From: Natronorubrum halalkaliphilum | Lineage (GTDB): Archaea; Halobacteriota; Halobacteria; Halobacteriales; Natrialbaceae | Assembly (NCBI RefSeq): GCF_009834785.1 | Contig: NZ_WUYX01000026.1 | Location: 1 to 61,014, forward strand | DNA length: 61,014 bases | Direction of reading: 5' to 3' | Shown here: one piece after another, positions 1 to 8,149 of the stretch | Numbering within the stretch: position 1 is the stretch's first letter | How the letters are laid out: each line of letters starts with the position of its first letter | Notes under the pieces: model-generated | The model's database searches: none | The model's input: the letters and a program-made list of their open reading frames with translations, nothing else | What the model was told of the DNA's origin: nothing | Translations under genes and position numbers: made by a program

Positions 1-19
1 GCAACGTCTTGCAGGGTTG

Positions 20-63
20 TGGTTGTGCTGGACACACTTTCCACACCCTGCTGCTTCGTACGT
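20..63 (+). repeat. Short coding-like remnant, copy 1 (matches 50020-50063)
   Basis: This 44-bp block matches 50020-50063 at 33 of 44 positions, and nearly all differences are transitions. Read on the plus strand both copies encode the pattern VLDxLSxPxCFVR, so the similarity looks coding. It is probably the end of a transposase or other mobile gene whose remainder lies left of the window. The family is not recognised. The rest of the stretch up to 329 holds no gene I can support. Confidence 0.35.
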
Positions 64-329
64 GACGCTTTCTATGACACGCTCTAGGTACCTACTGACC
101 GCTGGTCAGGTATTGCCGGTCGTGCAACCGCTGCAAAAAGACACGAGTTGCAAATATTTTGGGCATCGCGCTGTTCATGCATATCCAACCCCGATTTTGT
201 CATGCCGAGGTCGGTATTCGGCTGGATTAGTTACCAGGTGCGTATTGACCATCGATAGTTCTACCAATCACAGTAGATATGTTCTGCGACATTCACCGCA
301 CGTAGTCAGAGGAGGGTTCGTGGGAGAAA

Positions 330-674
330 TTATCCGTCAAGTTCTTCCTCGAACCACACAACCTGTTCGTCTCCTTCCACCCATGCATCGTGTCCGGGTG
401 GAAGCAAGGCGACATCGCCTTTCTCGATTGTTTTCCGAGTCCCATCTTCCATTTCAACAGTCATCTGTCCAGAGAGCATGTACAGACGGTGTGGAGACGG
501 GCACCACTCGGTTCCCATATCAGGACCGTTATCTCTGGAGAACTTCCATCCCGGTTCTGCCGTTGCCAACCAGAACTTCCGCTCCCCTAACTGTACACAC
601 TCACCTTTCGCATTCTTGAGAGTCATTGTCTCATCAGGTGACTCGAACGACTTCACTACTAATTCGTCTATCAT
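330..674 (-). CDS. Small cupin-domain protein
   Basis: A 114-residue single-domain cupin, the usual length for stand-alone cupin_2 proteins. The beta-barrel signature is visible as HRLYMLSGQMTVEMEDG, then IEKGDVALLPPGHDAW, the second of which is the typical G-D-x-x-x-x-P-x-x-x-H motif 2. Such proteins bind a metal or small ligand, and no substrate can be read from sequence. Its ATG overlaps the stop of the upstream SnoaL-like gene by four bases (ATGA), so the two are almost certainly co-transcribed and translationally coupled. Both are small ligand-pocket folds, which suggests joint work on a small metabolite. That last point is inference. Confidence 0.8.
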   Translation of the reverse strand: MIDELVVKSFESPDETMTLKNAKGECVQLGERKFWLATAEPGWKFSRDNGPDMGTEWCPSPHRLYMLSGQMTVEMEDGTRKTIEKGDVALLPPGHDAWVEGDEQVVWFEEELDG

Positions 675-1090
675 GACAATCCAAGCTGTTCGAAGGACTC
701 CTGTCGGTCGATGTACTCCTGGTGTTCTTTTATTTCACCATCTTCGATGGCGAATTTCGACATTCCTTTCATGTTGACCTCCCGTCCGGTTGCTGGGATT
801 TCGTTGAATTCTCCCTCGTGAGTCATCGTATAGTTCACCTCAACCATTACTGTCTCGTCACTAGCAAGAAGATCTATAATTTCCACCTGAATGTTGGGGA
901 AGCCAGTCGTGACCTCGTGCATCCATTCTTCTAACCCTTCGTGTCCCCGTACCTCACCGTCAGGCATGCTTGGATGAGACACGACGACTGACTCCGAGAC
1001 AAGGTCTGGTATCTTTGCGAACTCCTGTTCGTTCCACATCTCTCCATAGTCTCTCACGAGTTGTTCGGTGTCTGGTTTTGCTTGTGCCAT
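671..1090 (-). CDS. SnoaL-like / ester-cyclase-type NTF2-fold protein
   Basis: A 139-residue protein with the NTF2/SnoaL fold pattern. An N-terminal helix pair (LVRDYGEMWNEQEF) is followed by VSHPSMPDGEVRGHEGLEEW, a central strand set (TVMVEVNYTMTHEGEF), then IPATGREVNMKGMSKF and a terminal IKEHQEYIDRQESFEQLG. These are hallmarks of the polyketide-cyclase-related ester cyclase group. The family includes real cyclases and many proteins of unknown role, so a catalytic claim would be speculative. It is the first gene of a two-gene operon with the cupin, overlapping it by ATGA at 671-674. The start is an ATG with about 260 bp of non-coding DNA upstream, consistent with a promoter there. Confidence 0.8.
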   Translation of the reverse strand: MAQAKPDTEQLVRDYGEMWNEQEFAKIPDLVSESVVVSHPSMPDGEVRGHEGLEEWMHEVTTGFPNIQVEIIDLLASDETVMVEVNYTMTHEGEFNEIPATGREVNMKGMSKFAIEDGEIKEHQEYIDRQESFEQLGLS

Positions 1091-1353
1091 AGGTCGCCTG
1101 TCTCGCTACGTTGACCAAGCACATACCGTCAACTGGTGAAGAATTTGCACAGGTTGCACGGGGAGCAACCGGTGAACGATATGCGCTCTATATTCACAGA
1201 GACTGAACGTTCTACTCGGATTCTGTCAGAAACTGCGTGCTGAATCCAGAGAATGAAGTCAGCACAGCGACTCGGTTTATTTCGTGCTACTAACGCAGAA
1301 CTATCCGAAAGAGAACCTGCAGATTGACAATTGGATTCCCTGCACTGACCGAT

Positions 1354-1794
1354 TCACGGAGTCGCAGGAGAGTGATTATTGAAAACGGCTCGTCGGATGC
1401 CGTATTCAATCCCACCAATCAGGAGTGCGATCAAGAGCAGGGCTGGCCAGAACCAGAGAAGGAAATCAAACCACGTTGGCGTGATTCCTGCTCCGGCTGA
1501 TTGTGCGGAGTCGATCAGTGCCGACCACGAGGTGGCGAGCCCCAACCCGTAGATGGCGACAGCGACAGCAACAGGAGACACGACACGATACCGTGCCGAG
1601 AGATACGCTGGAATCGCTCCGAAAAGGAACATTCCACCGAAACTCCACAGCTGCAAAGTAGTCGATGTTGCGAAGCCGTCGCCATGCTCGAATCCTGCGA
1701 GATACACGTGGGCGACGAGCGTGAGCGCACACAGACTGAGCCCGGTTCCGAGCGCAAGTGTGAGCGGGGACTTCCACGGACGAACGCAAACCAT
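1354..1794 (-). CDS. Four-helix membrane protein, unknown function
   Basis: A 146-residue protein with about four hydrophobic segments: roughly residues 12-33 (TLALGTGLSLCALTLVAHVY), 47-64, 70-92 and 106-127. A positively charged end (YGIRRAVFNN) suggests a cytoplasmic C-terminus. It lies alone between intergenic gaps and is not obviously in an operon. I do not recognise the family. The hydrophobicity pattern and codon usage fit a genuine haloarchaeal membrane protein rather than a shadow frame. Confidence 0.65.
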   Translation of the reverse strand: MVCVRPWKSPLTLALGTGLSLCALTLVAHVYLAGFEHGDGFATSTTLQLWSFGGMFLFGAIPAYLSARYRVVSPVAVAVAIYGLGLATSWSALIDSAQSAGAGITPTWFDFLLWFWPALLLIALLIGGIEYGIRRAVFNNHSPATP

Positions 1795-1926
1795 GTCTGC
1801 AATTACTACAACCGAGTGTAATGAACCTTCCCCGACTCTGAGAAATTATTATACTGATGATCTGTGGATAGCATGTACTGACCGATTACCGCGTTCGTAG
1901 ATTGAGCCGAATCTCGTACGACATTC

Positions 1927-1945
1927 GCGCCCTGTATACAGCAGA
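1927..1945 (+). repeat. Att-like 19-bp repeat, left copy
   Basis: The sequence GCGCCCTGTATACAGCAGA lies 29 bp beyond the 3' end of the integrase gene. It recurs at 4238-4256 with one mismatch (T for A in the centre). The core CTGTATACAG is a perfect 10-bp palindrome here. The two copies bracket the integrase and mgtE and look like attL/attR of a small integrated segment. Confidence 0.5.
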
Positions 1946-1974
1946 GGCTACGAAAATCGTGAGTAGACTGTTAG

Positions 1975-2679
1975 TTATCGGTGATGCGCTTGCCGGAGTG
2001 CATCTGCGGTCGCTGTTCCGGAAATCCGGATGTATTTCTGGGCGGTGGCGAGATCGCTCCACCCCATCAAGGCCTGAAGCGGAACTGGCGCAACTCCCTG
2101 ATAAGCGTGATAGCTCGCAGCGGTTGCTCGCAAACAGTGTGGGTAGACGCGCCCTCGAAGATCGGCACCCTCGGCTGCTTCGTTCACTCGCCTATTGATC
2201 GACGAGCGCGAATGCGGGAAAGAATCGTACCGATTGGCGAAGCGTTCGAGACACAATTCGAGACGCAAAGACAGGTCGAACGGGATCGCCCGCGCGGAGG
2301 AAACCGTCTTTGGGTGCCACCGGGCCTCTACTGCCTCGTCCTCGGTGAGGTCGTCACAGTGGTTCGCTTCCTGAGCTGCTTGGCGACGACAGTACCCACA
2401 AGAACACGGTTCGTGCTGTGGAATCTGGAGAAGCTTCCGATCCCAGTCAAACCAGTCGGTAGTGAGATGTAAAATCTCGCCCCCACGGAGTCCGAGCCGA
2501 CCGGCGACCAAACAGATGAACCGCGCTTGGAAATCACGGGGACTGGACAACTCCGAACAGGCTTCGAGTAACAACTCGAACTCTCGGTCGGTGAGGACAT
2601 CTTCGTGAGAATGTCGTGTCGTCAATGCTCGTCGATGTCGCTTCGCCCACGTTGATGACTCAGATTGATGCTGTGTCAT
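1975..2679 (-). CDS. Tyrosine-type site-specific recombinase (integrase)
   Basis: A 234-residue haloarchaeal integrase of the phage/XerCD superfamily. The catalytic set is visible: Arg65 in LGLRGGEILHL, a likely Lys124 (RWHPKT), His181-x-x-Arg184 in HCLRATAASYH, Trp207 in GWSDLATAQ at the position often occupied by His, and the nucleophile Tyr216 (QKYIRISG). A Cys/His cluster (PCSCGYCRRQ plus a later HC) sits between box I and box II, as in other haloarchaeal integrases, and may bind zinc. Only a short N-terminal region precedes the catalytic domain, so a full core-binding domain is lacking or reduced. Its 3' end is 29 bp from an att-like repeat that recurs beyond mgtE, consistent with self-mobilisation of a 2.3-kb segment. 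Confidence 0.88.
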   Translation of the reverse strand: MTQHQSESSTWAKRHRRALTTRHSHEDVLTDREFELLLEACSELSSPRDFQARFICLVAGRLGLRGGEILHLTTDWFDWDRKLLQIPQHEPCSCGYCRRQAAQEANHCDDLTEDEAVEARWHPKTVSSARAIPFDLSLRLELCLERFANRYDSFPHSRSSINRRVNEAAEGADLRGRVYPHCLRATAASYHAYQGVAPVPLQALMGWSDLATAQKYIRISGTATADALRQAHHR

Positions 2680-2900
2680 TACAGCCAGAGGTGTGCGCGG
2701 TTCCCAGAGAAGCTATTCAAAATCGAGATTGTTCGGCAGTGCTGAATATGGAGCATACATTCAGCAGCGAAAATCTCTTGATTGCGTGTTTATCGAAATG
2801 GATTGGCTGTTCAGTGCCGCTGGAGCAGCCACCGCTAAGAGGGCCTTATTATGATAGCGCTATCAGTCGTGATTTAGTGCTCGGCTTATACACTCCGCAT

Positions 2901-4157
2901 ATGACTCAGCAGACGGATATACAGGAGACGATTGCGATGGCTTCGGAGCCGTCGAATCCGTTCACAGACCTGCCACTGAGCGAGTGGCGTAACGTGTTCT
3001 TCGCACTCCCGGAAGAGGTGCAAGAACACCTCATCGTAGACATGAGCCGTTCTGAATTGGAGACGTTTATCGACTGGCTCGATCCGGACGAGGTGACAGA
3101 CGTTCTCGGGTACACTGACGAGGAAACACGTGAGGGGCTGCTCGAAACGCTCGATAGCGAACGCCGCGAGAAAATCGACTTCCTACTCTCGTTTGACCCT
3201 GAAACTGCGGCCGGGGTAATGAGTCTCGATTACGTTACCGTTGACGAAACGCGGGAATTCCCAGAAGTGATCGAACGCGTTCGTCGGTTCGAAGAGAGAA
3301 GGGGACGGGTTCCGACGATCTTCGTTACTGACGATGGGAAATTGCAAGGCGAACTCCCCGGTGCAGCGCTGTCCGTGGCCGATCCCGAAACCGAGACGAT
3401 CAGCGACTACGTTCGAGAGACACCGCATGTCCGGTACGACCGCGACGACGAGACAGTTCTTGAAGTATTCAAGGAAAACCGCAAGCGTTCCGTTGCCGTC
3501 CTCGATGAAGAGGAAGACATCTTCGGAGTGATTCACGCCGAGGACTTGTTGCGGCTACTCGAGGAGGCGCGCGGGCAAACGCTCTACGAGTTCACCGGGG
3601 TCGCTGAAGAAGAGAGCGTTCTCGATGGTCCAGCTACCAAGGTACGGCGACGATACAAGTGGTTGATTCTCAACCTCGGAACGGCGTTTATGGCTGCAGC
3701 GGTGGTTGGGTTGTTCGAGTCGACCATCGCTGCTGTCGCCATCTTGGCAGCATACATGCCGGTCGTCGCCGGGATGGGTGGAAATGCTGGCACACAGGCG
3801 ATGGCGGTCACGGTTCGCGGGATTTCACTTGGGGAGGTGTCACTCAACACCGGCAAGCGTGTCATCTTCAACGAAGTCGTTGCCGGTGCCGTCAATGGAC
3901 TGATTACCGGTGTGCTCGTCGCCGTGATCGCTATTGCCTTTTCGTTCGGCGAATTTGGCCTCTTACTCGGGGCCGTCATTGGCATCTCAATGGTCGCAAA
4001 TCTCGTGATTGCAGGCTTTTTCGGTGCCATTACGCCGTTGTTACTCGATCGGCTGGGATTCGATCCGGCCACGTCCGCGACGATCTTCATCACTACGGCG
4101 ACCGATGTGCTAGGCTTTTTCGTCTTCCTCGGATTGGCTCAGGCGGTCCTGTTGTAA
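2901..4157 (+). CDS. mgtE: MgtE-family magnesium transporter/channel
   Basis: A Mg2+ channel of 418 residues if started at the ATG at 2901. The open frame extends farther upstream, but that part lacks family similarity, and an AT-rich box (TTATTATGAT near 2846) fits a promoter for the 2901 start. Domains in order: MgtE N-domain (about 15-110), paired CBS regulatory domains (about 110-240, with VDETREFPEVIERVR and GVIHAEDLLRLLEE), a connecting helix and a five-helix transmembrane domain. The family signature PVVAGMGGNAGTQ and the ion-coordinating Asp in TTATDVLGFFVF are present. The N-domain normally senses cytosolic Mg2+ and closes the pore. The gene is divergent from the adjacent integrase, and both lie between att-like repeats. 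Confidence 0.92.
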   Translation: MTQQTDIQETIAMASEPSNPFTDLPLSEWRNVFFALPEEVQEHLIVDMSRSELETFIDWLDPDEVTDVLGYTDEETREGLLETLDSERREKIDFLLSFDPETAAGVMSLDYVTVDETREFPEVIERVRRFEERRGRVPTIFVTDDGKLQGELPGAALSVADPETETISDYVRETPHVRYDRDDETVLEVFKENRKRSVAVLDEEEDIFGVIHAEDLLRLLEEARGQTLYEFTGVAEEESVLDGPATKVRRRYKWLILNLGTAFMAAAVVGLFESTIAAVAILAAYMPVVAGMGGNAGTQAMAVTVRGISLGEVSLNTGKRVIFNEVVAGAVNGLITGVLVAVIAIAFSFGEFGLLLGAVIGISMVANLVIAGFFGAITPLLLDRLGFDPATSATIFITTATDVLGFFVFLGLAQAVLL

Positions 4158-4237
4158 CTGCCGCTTGTACACTCCTGTCGTTACAGGCGCTTGATTAATC
4201 TGGTAACTCCAATCCGACTGCTCTCCATGCGAGATAA

Positions 4238-4256
4238 GCGCCCTGTATTCAGCAGA
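4238..4256 (+). repeat. Att-like 19-bp repeat, right copy
   Basis: GCGCCCTGTATTCAGCAGA matches 18 of 19 bases of the copy at 1927-1945, in the same orientation. It lies 80 bp beyond the mgtE stop. Together the copies delimit a 2.3-kb integrase-mgtE segment. Confidence 0.5.
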
Positions 4257-4330
4257 ACTCGTTGGCTGTGATCTGAACCTGACAGAAACTCCACTGCCAT
4301 TTCACACGCGTAGTTACCGAACTGGCCGTT

Positions 4331-4852
4331 TCAGTCTGATTTCTGAAACTGCTCGCCGACCGACAGCCACACGTCTTCTCCGTCGGGGTCACACTGGGCT
4401 TTCCACTCCGAAACCGAACGGTCGGTCGCGTCGAATTCGCCGTTCTGTGCGGCGGCGGGCGGCATCGGCGCGATGCGGTGGACGCACCGGCCGACCGCGT
4501 CGTCGGCCCGCAACTGCGCCGTGACCCGATCGGCCACATCGGGCGCGAGCAGGGACAACACCTGTTCGGTGTAGAAAACGTCGATCCGTTCGACGTCGAA
4601 GCTCGTCCGCAGTCGATCGACGAGCTCTGGGTCCTCCAGATCGCATTGCTCGAGGCGATCGGGCGATGTCTCGGCATCGGCCAGCGCGTCGGGAGAAATA
4701 TCGAAGCCGTAGGCGTCGACCCCGTGCTCGAGCAGCCCGTCGACGGTCCGTCCGCGACCGCAGCCCGCGACGACGACGGTCGGCGGGTCGCCCTCGGAGT
4801 TGCGGGCGGCGAACTGAGCGAGCTCTTCGACCGGCGAAACGATGGTTCCCAT
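4331..4852 (-). CDS. Small class I SAM-dependent methyltransferase-like protein
   Basis: A 173-residue protein with a Rossmann-type SAM-binding start: TVVVAGCGRGRTVDGLLEHG is motif I, followed by YGFDISPDAL (acidic residue after strand 2, for the SAM ribose) and LEQCDLEDPEL as motif II. Downstream IDVFYTEQVLSLLAPD replaces the usual D-x-V motif. It is short for the family because the C-terminal sheet is reduced, so the substrate is unknown and activity is not assured. It lies convergent with mgtE and upstream of nothing obvious, and is probably a single gene. Confidence 0.68.
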   Translation of the reverse strand: MGTIVSPVEELAQFAARNSEGDPPTVVVAGCGRGRTVDGLLEHGVDAYGFDISPDALADAETSPDRLEQCDLEDPELVDRLRTSFDVERIDVFYTEQVLSLLAPDVADRVTAQLRADDAVGRCVHRIAPMPPAAAQNGEFDATDRSVSEWKAQCDPDGEDVWLSVGEQFQKSD

Positions 4853-4948
4853 ACCCTCGTCAGTGGAGTCGGCGGTAAAACGCTGTCGAGGAGAATGGAG
4901 ATTCGTGTGATTTCGGCCAGCTCTCGGTCTCGCCTTTGCTCTCGAGGC

Positions 4949-5893
4949 TCACTCCGCGTCGTCGTCGGATTCCGACTCGTCGTCCGCTGACGCCTCGGCT
5001 CCGGACTCCGCGTCGACGTCCCATCGACAGGTGACCAGCCAGTCGGCTCGCTCGCCGCCGGGCGCGACCTCGAGGGTCACCGGCCGCTCGAGCGCGGCGG
5101 CGAAGCCGACTGCGAGGAACGAGGGGATCGGGTGGTCGAACCGGTCGGCGTCGCCGAACGCGCTGTCGCTGATGGCGATCGTCGCGCGGCCGTCGCCCGC
5201 GTCGACGTCGGCGGTCGCGCCCTGGGCGAGTTCGAACTGTTCGACGAGCCCGTCGGTCAACTGCGAGGCGAGTACCGACGGCCGGTCTGCGAGGTCGCCG
5301 GTTAGCGCTCGCTCGAACTCCTCGAAGAGTTCGGTACCAGTTGCCTCGAGGAGGAGCCCCCGCGACCCGTCGTCGACGACGATCGGTCCGGAGCGGTCGT
5401 CCGGAATCGCGTACTCGGGCGACTGGGGCACGTAGAGGCGAGCGGTTGCGGTCTCGCTGGGGACGTACACCCGGTCCTCGCGGAGTCCGAGCTCGTCGGC
5501 GATCGCGTCGACGTTCGTCGCGGTGGCCGTGTAGACGCGTTCGCCGACTTCGGCGGCGACGAACTGACTCGGCGTGAGATAGTAGGTCAAGAGGGCACCG
5601 AACAGCCCGGTCGCGCCGAGCGCGATGAGGATCTCTCGGGCGTCGGGAAAGAGCAGGCCGCCGAGTGCGGCGACGACGCCGATCGCCGCGAGTCCGACCG
5701 CCGTGGCTCGATACTGAGACTGGCGTGCGCGCACGTACTCCTCGCGAAGTCGGCGATTTTCGTCGGTGAGGAGTTCGACCTGGGCGGCGAGTTCGGTCTG
5801 ATCGTCGCCGTCGGCTCTCTCCTCGGCGTCGGTGCTGGGGGCGTCTGTCGTGGGCGAGCGCGAGTCGGTCGTCTCGACGTCGTTGCTACTCAT
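4949..5893 (-). CDS. Coiled-coil/two-helix membrane protein of the DUF58 gene cluster
   Basis: A 314-residue protein with a disordered acidic head and a coiled coil (about 33-62, LAAQVELLTDENRRLREEYV). Two adjacent membrane helices follow (about 66-85 and 88-108), then a soluble alpha/beta domain that contains [19 protein letters not shown] and a C-terminal acidic tail. I do not recognise a named catalytic motif; this is an uncharacterised haloarchaeal family. It is the last gene of a three-gene operon. Its ATG overlaps the stop of the preceding membrane protein by four bases at 5890-5893. Its context (DUF58 upstream, DUF4129 and DUF1616 genes nearby) points to envelope biogenesis or export. 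Confidence 0.72.
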   Translation of the reverse strand: MSSNDVETTDSRSPTTDAPSTDAEERADGDDQTELAAQVELLTDENRRLREEYVRARQSQYRATAVGLAAIGVVAALGGLLFPDAREILIALGATGLFGALLTYYLTPSQFVAAEVGERVYTATATNVDAIADELGLREDRVYVPSETATARLYVPQSPEYAIPDDRSGPIVVDDGSRGLLLEATGTELFEEFERALTGDLADRPSVLASQLTDGLVEQFELAQGATADVDAGDGRATIAISDSAFGDADRFDHPIPSFLAVGFAAALERPVTLEVAPGGERADWLVTCRWDVDAESGAEASADDESESDDDAE

Positions 5894-6381
5894 GTGTCGT
5901 GGGAGTCAGCTGCGTAATCATCGGGGACGAGTCCGAGGCGGACGAGTTCGTATCGGTGGAGCGTGTACGCGGCGAGCGCGAAGACGAGGATCACGGTGGC
6001 GGCGGCGAGCCAGAGCGGCTGGGACTGAGCGACGATCCAGCCGATGCCGACCAGACCGACCGCGCTGGCGAGCCCGACGGCACCGTCGCGGAGCGGATCC
6101 GTGCCCCAGATCGTCGGCGCGAGGACGAACACGACGAACGGGAGTTCGACGAGCACGAACGATTCGAGGCCGATGCCGTTCGGAAACGCCGTCGCGAGCA
6201 CGACGTGTCCGGCCGCGACCGCGTACGGCGTCCCGAGTACGTACCAGGCGATCGCCGTCGCGAGGCCGGCTACGGTACCGAGGACGCCGACGACGACCGT
6301 CAGCGCGACGGTGAGCACGACGAGTGCGACGATCGTCGGCCAGTCCCGACCCGTCGTCTCGCTCTCGAGGGCTGCGCTCAC
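5890..6381 (-). CDS. Polytopic membrane protein between DUF58 and coiled-coil gene
   Basis: A 163-residue protein with about five hydrophobic stretches (IVALVVLTVALTVVVGVLG, AIAWYVLGTPYAVAAGHVVL, FVLVELPFVVFVLAP, AVGLVGIGWIVA and LAAATVILVFALAAYTLHRY). It has no catalytic motif and no family I can name. Translation probably starts at GTG 6381, which overlaps the DUF58 stop (GTGA, 6378-6381), and its own stop overlaps the next gene by ATGA. It is therefore tightly coupled into a three-gene operon, and a structural partner role for the DUF58 protein in the membrane is plausible. Confidence 0.7.
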   Translation of the reverse strand: MSAALESETTGRDWPTIVALVVLTVALTVVVGVLGTVAGLATAIAWYVLGTPYAVAAGHVVLATAFPNGIGLESFVLVELPFVVFVLAPTIWGTDPLRDGAVGLASAVGLVGIGWIVAQSQPLWLAAATVILVFALAAYTLHRYELVRLGLVPDDYAADSHDT

Positions 6382-7907
6382 ACGCGACCACCTCGAGCCC
6401 GAGTCCGGCCGGACGAGAGCACGGTCGAGAGTCGGTCGGTCGGTCCGACCTCGAGTGCGGTCACGCGGCTCATCCGGGCGAGGTCGCGGCGCAGTTCCTC
6501 GAACTCGACGTAGCGGTCGTAGGCGCGCTCGACGTCGGCGAGTCCGCCAGGTTCGTAGAGGACCGACGGGGCGAGCAGGACCAGGACGGCGTTGTCGTTG
6601 CTGCGGGCGAGTTTGACCGTCTCGCGAAGCTCGGCCGGCCGCGAATCGTCGGTGAAGATGACCGTCCAGAGAGTGTTCAGCCCGCGGTTGTGGGCCGTTC
6701 TGACGGCGCCGTAGAGCGGCTTCGACTCGATCCGCTTGCGGTAGCCCGTTCGATTCGCGTAAAACGGCCGCAAGGTCGACGTGAACGGATCTGAATCGGG
6801 TTCGGTTCCGGTTTCAGGCTCGCCCTCGAGATCGCCGCCGATTGCCGAGAGTTTCCGCCGAGCGTCGGCCGCGGTGAGTCGGCTTCGCAGTCGGATCGAC
6901 GTCGGGTCAGGGCCGGTTCGCCGTCGGTAACTGTCGGCGTCGTCGCCCGCTGTGTCGTCGGACGGCGTGGCGGACGTCGGTTCGAGTTCGAGGAGTCGCT
7001 GGCGAACCCGGTTGTACGTCGCCGGCGTCGTATCGGGCTCGAGTCGGTCGGTCACGCCGGCGTCGCCGACGGCGAGGAACCCGAGGGGGTCGCCGAGTCG
7101 TCGCGCGCTCGCGGCCGTCGCGAGCGCGACTTCGCGGAGGTACTCGAGTTTCGTCTCGCCCTGGACGCCCGTCGCGAGCGAGGCGCGGTGGTCGACGACC
7201 AGCAGCGTCTGGCGATCGGTCGCGGCCTCGTACTCGCGGACGTGTGGAGTTCCGAGTCTGGCTGTCGCCTTCCAGTCGATCCGGTCGGCCGTGTCGCCCG
7301 GCATGTACTCCCGGAGTTCGGCCGGCTCGAGGCCGGAGCCAAGCCGGCCGGCCTCGTGTTCACCGTAGGCCGTCGCGATCCGGTCGCCGCCTTCGCCGAC
7401 GTGGATCGTTCGCGGGCCGCGGGGTTCGACGGTGATCGTCGGGGCCTCCCCCACCGACAGCGTTTCGCGAACGAACCCGTCCGAAACCCGCACGGTAGGC
7501 TCGTCGAATCGGTGCTGGCCCGCGACCGGCCACGTGACCTCGACCGTTCGGTCCGCGGTCGACTCCGAGGGGGCGAGCGACACCGACAGCGGCTCGTCCG
7601 AAACGGCCGCCGTCGGCAGCCCGGCGTCGATATCGAACGCGAGCGGCGAATCCGTCTCGAGCGTGGCCGCGAGGGTGACCGGAATCGTGTCGGTCGTTCG
7701 GACGCCGGAGCGAGTGACCGACTGGTGGACCCAGAGGGAGTCAACACCGTCCTCGAGCGTTCGGAGGAACCGGTACTGACGTGTCAGCACCCACGCGCCG
7801 ATCAGCCCGGCCCCTCCGAGGAGGAGCGGACGGGCGGCGACGACGGCGAACGCGGCGAGAAAGACCGCGAGCGCGATCGCCGCCCAGAGTCGACGCGTGG
7901 GGAACAT
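6378..7907 (-). CDS. DUF58 / vWA-like membrane-anchored protein
   Basis: A 509-residue protein if begun at the ATG at 7907 (MFPTRRLWAAIALAVFLAAF). A 38-residue upstream extension of the frame is not hydrophobic-led and is less likely. Two N-terminal membrane helices precede a beta-rich region. The diagnostic DUF58 block follows: ELREYMPGDTADRIDWKATA, then TPHVREYEAATDRQTLLVVD, where a von Willebrand-A-like fold begins. DUF58 proteins usually partner MoxR ATPases and transglutaminase/DUF4129 proteins in envelope assembly. Here a DUF4129-type gene starts divergently 243 bp away, but no MoxR gene is visible. First gene of a three-gene operon with GTGA coupling to the next. Confidence 0.85.
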   Translation of the reverse strand: MFPTRRLWAAIALAVFLAAFAVVAARPLLLGGAGLIGAWVLTRQYRFLRTLEDGVDSLWVHQSVTRSGVRTTDTIPVTLAATLETDSPLAFDIDAGLPTAAVSDEPLSVSLAPSESTADRTVEVTWPVAGQHRFDEPTVRVSDGFVRETLSVGEAPTITVEPRGPRTIHVGEGGDRIATAYGEHEAGRLGSGLEPAELREYMPGDTADRIDWKATARLGTPHVREYEAATDRQTLLVVDHRASLATGVQGETKLEYLREVALATAASARRLGDPLGFLAVGDAGVTDRLEPDTTPATYNRVRQRLLELEPTSATPSDDTAGDDADSYRRRTGPDPTSIRLRSRLTAADARRKLSAIGGDLEGEPETGTEPDSDPFTSTLRPFYANRTGYRKRIESKPLYGAVRTAHNRGLNTLWTVIFTDDSRPAELRETVKLARSNDNAVLVLLAPSVLYEPGGLADVERAYDRYVEFEELRRDLARMSRVTALEVGPTDRLSTVLSSGRTRARGGRV

Positions 7908-8149
7908 ATGCGTTCGATATGCGGGTATCTTGTTGAAGCTACTGATTCGCGCGGAACCGCCCGGCGAAACTGTCGTTGCGAGCCGGGTTCGAAACGGTAC
8001 CAGGTGCGGACTCTGTTTCACCGTCCGGATCGGTCGAAGTGACGCGTTTCGTCGCCGAAGCCACTCGAGACCGGCGTTTTCGTACTATCGACCACTGACT
8101 CGACATCCAAGAGAACAGTTTTTTGCTGTCGGCCCCGCATTCGACTACT

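Noticed and set aside
17-619. 200-codon frame at the left edge
   Set aside because: It crosses the minus-strand cupin gene as a shadow. Only its first 15 or so codons show similarity elsewhere in the window, so it was not called as a gene.
7188-8042. 284-codon plus-strand frame opposite the DUF58 gene
   Set aside because: Basic, motif-free translation overlapping a well-supported gene on the other strand.
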